Source: Calditrichaceae bacterium
GTDB lineage: Bacteria; Calditrichota; Calditrichia; Calditrichales; Calditrichaceae
DNA: 9,292 bases
Direction: 5' to 3'
Assembly: GCA_030622395.1 (NCBI GenBank)
Contig: JAUXGF010000068.1
Span: forward strand, 1-9,292
In this document: positions 1 to 5,039 of the stretch, piece after piece
Position numbering within the stretch: the stretch's first letter is position 1
How the letters are laid out: each line of letters begins with the position of its first letter
Translations under genes and position numbers: made by a program
Notes under the pieces: model-generated
What the model saw: only the letters and a program-made list of their open reading frames with translations
Told to the model about the DNA's origin: nothing
Database searches by the model: none

Positions 1-1
1 G

Positions 2-163
2 GAAGCGTCATTTATTGACGATCTTGGCGCAGACAGCCTGGATACAGTTGAATTAGTAATGGCTTTTGAAGAAAAATTTGACACTGAAATTCCGGACGAA
101 GACGCAGAAAAATTGCGCACAGTCGGCGATGCTATTGAGTATATTAAAACAAAACTTGCATAA
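2..163 (+). CDS. acpP: Acyl carrier protein, 3' part only
   Basis: Partial gene: the window opens inside it and shows the last 53 codons and the TAA stop. Acyl carrier protein holds the growing acyl chain on a 4'-phosphopantetheine arm during type II fatty-acid synthesis in the cytoplasm. The attachment motif [10 protein letters not shown] is visible, with the modified serine at codon 35–37. It is followed by the acidic helix II and the usual C-terminal helix ending in YIKTKLA. The family is usually 75–80 residues, so about 25 N-terminal residues lie outside. fabF, whose enzyme uses acyl-ACP as substrate, follows on the same strand. The roughly 500-bp gap between them is unusually long for this pair and is filled with repeats. 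Identification is secure; the start is not visible. Confidence 0.96.
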   Translation, partial: EASFIDDLGADSLDTVELVMAFEEKFDTEIPDEDAEKLRTVGDAIEYIKTKLA

Positions 164-182
164 TCAGATTGTTTGGATTTTG

Positions 183-247
183 AAGTGAGCTAAAGTGAGC
201 TAAAGTGAGCTAAAGTGAGCTAAAGTGAACTAAAGTGAGCTAAAGTG
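183..247. repeat. 10-bp tandem repeat, six full units
   Basis: The unit GTGAGCTAAA occurs six times head to tail from 185 to 244, with partial units on both sides. Five units are identical and the fifth has one change (GTGAACTAAA). The period is exactly 10 bp, close to one helical turn, so each unit presents the same face of DNA. The array begins 20 bp after the acpP stop. Near-identity of units suggests recent slippage expansion. It has no spacers and is not a CRISPR. Confidence 0.95.
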
Positions 248-318
248 TTTAAAGTTAGAAAATGGAAATTTATTTTTCTGAATAAGCGGGATATATTCGT
301 GTTTTTTATTATGTTGAT

Positions 319-341
319 CCCGACCGGCAGGCTGGTACGGG
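319..341. repeat. GC-rich hairpin with ACCGGCAGGC core
   Basis: CCCG at 319–322 pairs with CGGG at 338–341, and ACC at 323–325 pairs with GGT at 334–336, leaving A337 bulged. The core ACCGGCAGGC is shared with the hairpin at 509–534, which marks both as members of one dispersed family. It stands out by GC content from its AT-rich surroundings. Confidence 0.7.
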
Positions 342-399
342 TTGTTTTAACTCACATCCTAAATCCCGAATTTTCTGGACTTGGATTAATTATTCCCTT

Positions 400-467
400 C
401 TTGCTCCGCAGGAGTTCCTGTGGAAGGAGGGTTACCCCGAAGTATCGGGATGCAAGCAAGGGTGGGT
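400..467. repeat. Dispersed element, partial copy (matches 4807–4896)
   Basis: The last 46 bases (422–467) match 4851–4896 at 44 of 46 positions by eye, and the first 20 match 4807–4826 with one difference. The copy at 4732 has about 22 extra bases between these blocks. This copy lacks the left terminal repeat (ACCCACCCCT) seen in the complete one, so it appears truncated or diverged on the left. It contains a CCCGA–AGTA–TCGGG palindrome at 436–449. The element does not appear to code for protein. Confidence 0.85.
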
Positions 468-508
468 TTGCATTTACAACTCCCTAACCCATGCCTCCGT
501 CTCAGGCG

Positions 509-534
509 CCGTGCCCACCGGCAGGCAGGGACGG
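509..534. repeat. Second GC-rich hairpin with ACCGGCAGGC core
   Basis: CCGT at 509–512 pairs with ACGG at 531–534, G513 is bulged, and CCC at 514–516 pairs with GGG at 528–530. The loop contains ACCGGCAGGC, the word also found in the hairpin at 319–341. The outer arms of the two differ while the core is kept. Confidence 0.7.
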
Positions 535-574
535 CCCCTTTTCTAAGGGGAATAGATTTTCCCGATGATCGGGA
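535..574. repeat. Two adjoining palindromes (CCCCTT hairpin and TCCCGAT palindrome)
   Basis: CCCCTT at 535–540 pairs with AAGGGG at 545–550 over a 4-base loop. Ten bases on, TCCCGAT (560–566) and ATCGGGA (568–574) form a perfect palindrome around one central base. The second belongs to the CCCGA/TCGGG family found five times in this window. Neither is followed by a T-run, so an intrinsic terminator is unlikely. Confidence 0.75.
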
Positions 575-663
575 CGCATTTGTGCATTGTTCGTTAATTT
601 TATTCCTGAATTTATGGTTAATTAAACATTTGATTATAAGATTGAAAATTAGGATTTATTAAT

Positions 664-1902
664 ATGGGTAAACGTAGAGTTGTGCTAACTGGTCTTGGCG
701 CTGTAACTCCGGTAGGTAATACAGTAGATGAAACCTGGCGGGCTATTTTAACCGGTAAAGGCGGGGTTGATCGTATAACCTTATTTGATACCGAAAACTT
801 TACTACAAAAATAGCTGCGGAAGTGAAAAATTTCGATCCTTTAAATTATTTCGAAAAAAAGGAAGCCAGAAAACTTGACCGCTTCACCCAGTTTTCATTA
901 GTGGCAGCCGATGAAGCTGTTAAGACGTCCGGGCTGGATTTGGAGAAGGAAGACCGTGACAGGATTGGCGTAATCGTAGGTTCGGGCATTGGCGGAATGG
1001 ATTCCTTTGAACAAGAACATATAAAATTGTTAAATCAGGGGCCCAGACGGGTTAGTCCATTTTTTATAACACAAATGATTATTGATATTGCCGCCGGACA
1101 AATTTCATTAAAATATAATTTAAAAGGGCCTAATTTCGCAACTGTTTCAGCATGCGCCACTTCCGCTCATGCTATTGGATCGGGATTACGGACAATACAA
1201 TACGGCGACGCAGATATTATGGTTTGCGGCGGCGGCGAAGCGTCAGTTACGCCAATGAGCGTTTCAGGATTTAATTCTATGAAAGCGATTTCCACGCGCA
1301 ATGATGAACCGGAAAAAGCCAGCCGCCCGTTTGACTTAAAACGCGACGGCTTTATTGTCGGCGAAGGCGCGGGAATCGTTATCCTCGAAGAATTAGAACA
1401 TGCCCTGGCGCGGGGAGCGAATATTTACGGTGAAATAGCGGGTATGGGATTTACGGCTGACGCCTATCATATTACACAACCGGCGCCCGGAGGCGAAGGG
1501 GCGATCAGGGCTATGCGCATTGCCGTTAAAGACGCAGGCTTGCAGCCGGGAGATATTCAATATATTAACGCTCACGGCACCTCGACATTTTTTAATGACC
1601 GGAATGAAACAGCGGCGATAAAAACACTCTTTGGCGAACATGCGTCTAAAATAAATATCAGTTCGACCAAGTCAATGACCGGGCATCTGCTCGGCGCGGC
1701 AGGCGGAGTTGAAATGATTATATCAACCCTGGCTGTTAAAAATAATAAAATTCCACCCACTATTAACTATGAATTTCCGGATCCGGAATGTGATTTAAAC
1801 TATACGCCAAATAAATCGATTGACCGGGATGTCTCCGCGGCGATTAGTAATTCATTCGGATTTGGCGGGCATAATGTTTGTTTGTGTGTGAAAAAATATT
1901 GA
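664..1902 (+). CDS. fabF: 3-oxoacyl-[acyl-carrier-protein] synthase II (KAS II)
   Basis: Cytoplasmic condensing enzyme of type II fatty-acid synthesis. It joins malonyl-ACP to acyl-ACP with loss of CO2. At 412 residues it has the normal family length. The thiolase-fold catalytic set is complete: Cys164 in VSACATSAH, His304 in NAHGTST, Lys336 and His341 in STKSMTGHLLGAAG. The C-terminal glycine-rich SNSFGFGGHN segment carries the gating phenylalanine. The N-terminus RRVVLTGLGAVTPVGN is typical and fixes the ATG start, preceded by a weak AGGA about 9 bases upstream. The presence of both active-site histidines excludes KAS III. KAS I (FabB) is less likely because of the neighbouring acpP and the overall sequence style. 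It sits between acpP and rnc, an order common in Bacteroidota and relatives. Its stop is followed 18 bases later by a perfect 38-bp palindrome. Confidence 0.97.
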   Translation: MGKRRVVLTGLGAVTPVGNTVDETWRAILTGKGGVDRITLFDTENFTTKIAAEVKNFDPLNYFEKKEARKLDRFTQFSLVAADEAVKTSGLDLEKEDRDRIGVIVGSGIGGMDSFEQEHIKLLNQGPRRVSPFFITQMIIDIAAGQISLKYNLKGPNFATVSACATSAHAIGSGLRTIQYGDADIMVCGGGEASVTPMSVSGFNSMKAISTRNDEPEKASRPFDLKRDGFIVGEGAGIVILEELEHALARGANIYGEIAGMGFTADAYHITQPAPGGEGAIRAMRIAVKDAGLQPGDIQYINAHGTSTFFNDRNETAAIKTLFGEHASKINISSTKSMTGHLLGAAGGVEMIISTLAVKNNKIPPTINYEFPDPECDLNYTPNKSIDRDVSAAISNSFGFGGHNVCLCVKKY

Positions 1903-1920
1903 AGATTGGAAGAATGGAGA

Positions 1921-1958
1921 AAGACCTCAAAGGTTTTCGAAAACCTTTGAGGTCTTTG
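1921..1958. repeat. Perfect 38-bp palindrome after fabF
   Basis: The sequence equals its own reverse complement over all 38 bases. The arms begin AAAGACCTCAAAGGTTTT and meet at TCGA. As RNA it would form a very stable hairpin. It lies 18 bases after the fabF stop, so it could act as a transcription terminator or mRNA end-stabiliser. There is no following T-tract, only GAAGAATTGG, so a classical Rho-independent terminator is doubtful. As DNA it could extrude as a cruciform. Confidence 0.9.
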
Positions 1959-1978
1959 AAGAATTGGTAAATAATTCA

Positions 1979-2003
1979 GCCATTTAACCATTCAACCATC
2001 TAA
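1979..2003. repeat. Three degenerate 8-bp repeats upstream of rnc
   Basis: CCATTTAA, CCATTCAA and CCATCTAA follow one another directly from 1980 to 2003, differing at two positions. They end about 25 bases before the rnc start. No function is evident. The array resembles other short tandem words in the window (7-bp at 2801, 10-bp at 183). Confidence 0.7.
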
Positions 2004-2028
2004 CTTTAGCTTATTACAATTATAGCTT

Positions 2029-2790
2029 ATGATAAAAAATATTTTCCAAAGGCTTGGGAATACATTAAACGACCGGACTAAATTTCCCGTCAAAATCACG
2101 CCGTTAGAAAAAAAAATCAGATATTCTTTTCAAAATAAGAATTTATTAATTAAAGCTTTAAAACACCGTTCGTATCTGAGCTTTACACATGAAAAAGATT
2201 TTGAATCAAATGAACGATTGGAGTTTTTAGGAGACGCGGTTCTCGATCTTATAGTTACCGAACATCTTTACAACAATTATAATACACAGGACGAAGGATT
2301 CTTATCAAAGAGAAAATCTATCTTAGTTTCGCGCCATGTATTAGGTCAAATTACGGATGAGCTTAATTTGGGCGAGTATCTGTTAATTAACAAAGGCGAG
2401 GAAAAAACCGGCGGCAGATCAAGGCGGTCAAATTTAGCCAATCTTTTTGAAGCTGTTTTGGGGGCTATATACTTAGACGGCGGTTATCAACCGGCGGAAA
2501 AGTTCGTAAACCGATTTCTTTTAAAACGCCGGGATGAAGTTCTTGAAAAGAATATTTATTCTAATTATAAATCTGAACTTTTGGAATATTCGCAGTCAAA
2601 GGGCTGGGGAATACCAAGATACCGCACTGTTGAGGAAACCGGCCCTGATCACGATAAAAAATTTGTTGTGCTTGTAAGCGTTAACAAGCTTTGGCAGGGA
2701 AAAGGAAAAGGACGCAATAAAAAGCAGGCCGAGCAAATAGCGGCGAAAAATGTACTTAGTAAAATTGAAATGGATGATTGCCCTGATTAA
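2029..2790 (+). CDS. rnc: Ribonuclease III
   Basis: Double-strand-specific endoribonuclease that processes rRNA precursors and structured mRNAs; it acts as a homodimer. The 253 residues contain an N-terminal extension of about 25 residues, the RNase III domain (about 27–170) and a double-stranded-RNA-binding domain (about 178–247, ending GKGRNKKQAEQIAAKNVL). The signature NERLEFLGD lies at 61–69 with Glu62, Glu65 and Asp69. Glu141 in NLFEAVLGAIYLD matches E. coli Glu117. The position matching E. coli Asp114 is Asn138, an unusual but not fatal change. The ATG at 2029 has no Shine-Dalgarno sequence, and no better start keeps the domain complete. The last codons and the stop lie inside a 24-bp perfect palindrome. 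Confidence 0.96.
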   Translation: MIKNIFQRLGNTLNDRTKFPVKITPLEKKIRYSFQNKNLLIKALKHRSYLSFTHEKDFESNERLEFLGDAVLDLIVTEHLYNNYNTQDEGFLSKRKSILVSRHVLGQITDELNLGEYLLINKGEEKTGGRSRRSNLANLFEAVLGAIYLDGGYQPAEKFVNRFLLKRRDEVLEKNIYSNYKSELLEYSQSKGWGIPRYRTVEETGPDHDKKFVVLVSVNKLWQGKGKGRNKKQAEQIAAKNVLSKIEMDDCPD

Positions 2791-2800
2791 TCAGGGCAAT
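2777..2800. repeat. Perfect 24-bp palindrome across the rnc stop codon
   Basis: ATTGCCCTGATT and its exact reverse complement AATCAGGGCAAT abut with no spacer. The rnc stop TAA (2788–2790) is at the centre, so the final residues CPD are encoded by the left arm. A hairpin overlapping the stop could protect the transcript or serve as a weak terminator. No T-run follows. Confidence 0.85.
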
Positions 2801-2835
2801 AGCTTTCAGCGCTTAGCTTTCAGCTTTCAGCTATT
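2801..2835. repeat. Five degenerate 7-bp repeats after rnc
   Basis: Consecutive heptamers AGCTTTC, AGCGCTT, AGCTTTC, AGCTTTC and AGCTATT run from 2801 to 2835 with no gap. They begin directly at the end of the 24-bp palindrome. The array is non-coding and its role is unknown. Confidence 0.75.
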
Positions 2836-3099
2836 GTTAGGGAATCTAAAGCTGAATAACACATTTGGGCTATCGCGCTCAATAAAGGATACACGAATGT
2901 ATCTCGTAATTCGGGAAAAGTTAATAACACACCCCTAACCACTCTCAAGAGGGGAATTGTTGCTTTCTATTACCCATCCCTAACCCTTCCCTAATACAAT
3001 AGGGAAGGGAATCCAAGTCCCCCTCTATTTCTTAAAGAGAGGGGGATTTAGGGGGTGAGTTGAAAGACTTTTATATAAACCAAACGGGATAATATCGAA
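2836..3099. other. rnc–wecB intergenic remainder with hairpins
   Basis: No supportable gene. It holds a small hairpin GATACA-CGAA-TGTATC at 2888–2903, then the C-rich/G-rich inverted element at 2930–3057. About 40 AT-rich bases lead into the wecB GTG start. I could not assign a convincing promoter in that leader. Confidence 0.7.
2930..3057. repeat. Composite C-rich/G-rich inverted element upstream of wecB
   Basis: The outer ends are inverted: CACCCCTAA at 2930–2938 against TTAGGGGGTG at 3048–3057, with one extra G. Inside are two strong hairpins. CCCTTCCCTA (2984–2993) pairs with TAGGGAAGGG (3000–3009) over a 6-base loop. TCCCCCTCT (3018–3026) pairs with AGAGGGGGA (3038–3046). The words CCCCTAACC and AAGAGGGGAA also occur in the element at 4732–4896, which suggests related modules. 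Confidence 0.75.
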
Positions 3100-4197
3100 G
3101 TGATAAAAATAATTAATGTTGTAGGGGCGCGGCCGAATTTTATGAAAATTGCCCCTATTCAGCGGGTTATGTCGACTTATGAAAATATTGAGACTGTTCT
3201 TGTTCATACCGGACAGCATTATGATAAACGCATGTCTAAGCTTTTCTTTGTCGATCTGCAAATGCCGCAGCCGGATATCTATTTAAATGTCGGTTCCGCA
3301 AGTCATGCTGAACAAACGGCGCGGGTAATGGTGGAATTTGAAAAAGTAATAGAACGCGAAAAGCCGGATTTGGTTGTTGTGGTGGGCGACGTCAACTCCA
3401 CCGCCGCTTGCAGCTTAGTTGCCGTTAAAATGGGAGTAAAGGTGGCGCACGTAGAAGCAGGCCTGCGTTCATTCGATCGCGATATGCCGGAAGAGATCAA
3501 CCGCCTGGTTACCGACGTAATTTCAGATTATTTATTTGTAACCGAACAAAGCGGGTTGGATAATCTTAAAAGGGAAGGTATCCCTGGTGAAAAGGTTCAT
3601 TTTGTGGGTCATGTGATGATCGATTCGCTTATCCATTTTGCAGAAAAAGCAAAACACTCCGCTATCATGGAAGAATTAAAGGTTTTGCCGCAGGATTATG
3701 CGCTGGTTACTCTGCACCGCCCCAGCAATGTGGACGGTAAAGAGAGTTTTACCAGATTACTTGACGCTTTTTCTGAAATCGAAAAAAACCTGAAGATCAT
3801 TTTTCCCATTCATCCCCGCTCACGAAAAATGATTGAGCAGTTCGGTTTGCAGGAGAAGGTAGATAATATGAAAAACCTGCATCTGCTTAAACCGCTGGGT
3901 TATCTCGATTTTATGAAATTAATGCATAACGCTAAATTGCTGCTTACAGATTCCGGGGGCATACAGGAAGAAACAACATATTTAGGCGTCCCCTGCCTCA
4001 CCATGCGCGAAAATACGGAAAGACCGGTAACGGTTGAAATTGGCACCAATGTGATAGTCGGATCGGATACAGAGTTGATTATAAAAGAAGTTCGGAAAAT
4101 AATTAACGGCGAGGCTAAGAAAGGGGAAATTCCTAAATTGTGGGATGGGAAGGCTGCGGAGAGGATAGTGGCAATATTAGTGGGGACCACCCCTTAA
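3100..4197 (+). CDS. wecB: UDP-N-acetylglucosamine 2-epimerase, non-hydrolysing
   Basis: Interconverts UDP-GlcNAc and UDP-ManNAc in the cytoplasm, supplying ManNAc or ManNAcA for surface polysaccharides. At 365 residues it has family length. Motifs in order are GARPNFMKIAPI (9–20), HTGQHYD (36–42), GDVNSTAA with Asp97, HVEAGLRS with Glu119, MPEEINR with Glu131, TLHRPSN with His206, FPIHPRS, and TDSGGIQEE (283–291). These cover the residues known to matter in E. coli WecB (Asp95, Glu117, Glu131, His213). The start is GTG; the next ATG, at codon 15, would remove the nucleotide-binding GARPN motif. A hydrolysing (NeuC-type) epimerase is less likely given the match to non-hydrolysing motifs. The last codons (VGTTP) run into a dispersed repeat. 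The symbol mnaA is an equal alternative. Confidence 0.95.
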   Translation: MIKIINVVGARPNFMKIAPIQRVMSTYENIETVLVHTGQHYDKRMSKLFFVDLQMPQPDIYLNVGSASHAEQTARVMVEFEKVIEREKPDLVVVVGDVNSTAACSLVAVKMGVKVAHVEAGLRSFDRDMPEEINRLVTDVISDYLFVTEQSGLDNLKREGIPGEKVHFVGHVMIDSLIHFAEKAKHSAIMEELKVLPQDYALVTLHRPSNVDGKESFTRLLDAFSEIEKNLKIIFPIHPRSRKMIEQFGLQEKVDNMKNLHLLKPLGYLDFMKLMHNAKLLLTDSGGIQEETTYLGVPCLTMRENTERPVTVEIGTNVIVGSDTELIIKEVRKIINGEAKKGEIPKLWDGKAAERIVAILVGTTP

Positions 4198-4220
4198 TCC
4201 CCTCCTTAGTAAGGATGGGA
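4198..4220. repeat. Hairpin directly after the wecB stop
   Basis: TCCCCTCCTT (4198–4207) pairs with AAGGATGGGA (4211–4220) with one C/T mismatch and a 3-base loop. It starts on the base after the TAA. The preceding GGGGACCACCCC, which encodes the last residues of the epimerase, looks like part of the same C-rich repeat family. It could be a terminator-like hairpin, but no T-tract follows. Confidence 0.7.
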
Positions 4221-4260
4221 CATAGCAAGCAAATTTATTAATAATTGAAACTCTTTTCAT

Positions 4261-4382
4261 TAGGTCATTAAGTCATTTGTCCCGAAGTTTCGGGACGTCA
4301 TTAATAGTCATTTGGCTTCGCCGTCATTAATAATCATAAGATGTTACTCAATGACAATAAATGACACGAAGTAAATGACCTA
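4261..4382. repeat. 122-bp inverted array of GTCATT words (MITE-like)
   Basis: The ends TAGGTCATT (4261–4269) and AATGACCTA (4374–4382) are perfect 9-bp inverted repeats. Inside, GTCATT occurs in direct orientation at 4264, 4272, 4297, 4307 and 4323. Its reverse complement AATGAC follows at 4350, 4360 and 4374. A perfect hairpin GTCCCGAA-GT-TTCGGGAC (4279–4296) and a small GGC-TTC-GCC hairpin (4314–4322) are inserted between words. It has no coding capacity. No target-site duplication is obvious, so calling it a transposable MITE would be speculative. Confidence 0.75.
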
Positions 4383-4388
4383 TGAATA

Positions 4389-4420
4389 TTGTATAGTCCT
4401 AACTATTCCAGGCTATACAA
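4389..4420. promoter_or_regulatory. Inverted repeat upstream of a small gene, possible operator
   Basis: TTGTATAG (4389–4396) and CTATACAA (4413–4420) are exact inverted repeats. Inside them CC at 4398–4399 can pair with GG at 4411–4412 if T4397 bulges. The site lies 60–90 bases before the ATG at 4480. The spacing and symmetry would suit a dimeric repressor or an mRNA hairpin. This is inference only. Confidence 0.4.
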
Positions 4421-4479
4421 TAAAATATTTAACAAGCATAATTTATATAACTCATGCGGGGATTTTAAGAAAAAATATT

Positions 4480-4677
4480 ATGGAAAGTGATTTATATATA
4501 AATGCTAAAAAAATAACTGAACAGATATTTGAAAGAAAGAAAAAGTTTCATCATTCACAGGCAAAATTGCCGATAGAACAAAAAATACGAATATTAGTTG
4601 AATTACAAAAAATTGCGCTTAATATTGCCGGCAAAACTAAATATGGTAAATCAAAAAGAATTTGGAAGGTAGAGTAA
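4480..4677 (+). CDS. Small charged protein of unknown function (65 residues)
   Basis: I do not recognise this with certainty. The 65-residue product is highly basic and hydrophilic: a helix-prone segment KKITEQIFERKKKF, then AKLPIEQKIRILVELQKIALNIA (residues 28–50), and a basic tail ending KSKRIWKVE. No signal peptide or membrane segment is seen. From memory, short proteins with the pattern LP-x-E-x-KI-x-ILVELQKIA occur in Bacteroidota-like genomes, sometimes next to AbiEii-type nucleotidyltransferase toxins. No such partner follows here. The open frame extends upstream to an ATG at 4375, but that part overlaps the GTCATT array and the inverted repeat and has no protein-like character, so the ATG at 4480 is preferred. 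No Shine-Dalgarno sequence is present. Confidence 0.55.
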   Translation: MESDLYINAKKITEQIFERKKKFHHSQAKLPIEQKIRILVELQKIALNIAGKTKYGKSKRIWKVE

Positions 4678-4731
4678 TAAGGCGGTTATTGGCGGGGATT
4701 TTTTAGGGTGTATATATTGGTAATGGCAGAA

Positions 4732-4896
4732 ACCCACCCCTAACCCCTCCTCCCGACATCGGGATTTCCGCTTCGCTTCAACAAGAGGGGAATAAGCAAT
4801 GCTCCTCTTGCTCCGTAGGAGTTCCTTTCACAAAGTGAACACTGCGTGGCGGAAGGAGAGTTACCCCGAAGTATCGGGATGCAAGCAGGGGTGGGT
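4732..4896. repeat. 165-bp palindromic element with 10-bp terminal inverted repeats
   Basis: ACCCACCCCT (4732–4741) and AGGGGTGGGT (4887–4896) are exact inverted termini. Inside are a TCCCGA-CA-TCGGGA palindrome (4751–4764), a CTCC/GGAG hairpin near 4811, a TTCAC-AAA-GTGAA hairpin, and a CCCGA-AGTA-TCGGG palindrome (4865–4878). The right half matches 400–467. The element carries no gene. Compared with the other copy, the TTCAC/GTGAA module is extra, which suggests stepwise insertion of hairpins into a base element. Confidence 0.85.
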
Positions 4897-5039
4897 GATA
4901 ATATTCCACTCGTCACTAAGGCTTTACATTACTGAAATAAAAAATCTTGATTAAAAGATTAATCTGGGGTACTTTATTAAGTTTTTTAATTTAAAAAAGA
5001 TATGGAAAAATGTACTGGTTTTTAGCATAAGGAATAGAA
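4897..5039 (+). promoter_or_regulatory. AT-rich leader of the polysaccharide operon
   Basis: The stretch contains an inverted pair AATCTT/AAGATT (4943–4948 and 4955–4960), a palindrome AGATTAATCT (4956–4965), and an exact AT palindrome TTTTTTAA-T-TTAAAAAA (4982–4998). A sigma-70-like TTTACA at 4923–4928 lacks a good -10 at proper spacing, so no promoter is assigned. AAGGA at 5029–5033, six bases before the GTG at 5040, is a good ribosome binding site and supports that start. This is the most likely place for the operon promoter by position. Confidence 0.5.

Larger units (their letters stand above)
164..663. other. Long acpP–fabF intergenic gap filled with repeats
   Basis: Five hundred bases without a convincing gene. 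In order it holds a 10-bp tandem repeat, a GC-rich hairpin, a partial copy of an element that recurs at 4732–4896, a second GC-rich hairpin with the same core, a CCCCTT/AAGGGG hairpin and a CCCGAT palindrome. It ends in an AT-rich stretch of about 85 bp just before fabF. Two 80-codon open frames cross it, but they read straight through the palindromes and have no family resemblance, so they are not called. A promoter for fabF could lie in the last AT-rich stretch; I see no clear one. Confidence 0.8.

Noticed and set aside
183..247. Possible CRISPR array
   Set aside because: The units are 10 bp and directly adjacent, with no unique spacers and no cas genes nearby.
245..662. Two overlapping 80-codon open frames between acpP and fabF
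   Set aside because: They run through hairpins and the dispersed element, start at repeat edges, and have no protein-like pattern or recognisable domain.
1921..1958. Calling the 38-bp palindrome an intrinsic terminator
   Set aside because: The stem is strong but is not followed by a T-run, so it is reported as a palindrome with possible termination or stabilising function.
1393..1991. Minus-strand open frames inside and after fabF
   Set aside because: They are antisense shadows of a strongly conserved gene, with no family resemblance or start signals.
4375..4479. N-terminal extension of the small gene to the ATG at 4375
   Set aside because: This part overlaps the inverted end of the GTCATT array and the 4389–4420 inverted repeat; the encoded residues look random, whereas the charged, helix-prone part begins after 4480.
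4681..4700. JUMPstart/ops-like GGCGG word before the polysaccharide operon
   Set aside because: GGCGGTTATTGGCGG lacks the GGCGGTAG core needed for an ops element, lies over 300 bases upstream with a palindromic element in between, and no RfaH gene is visible.
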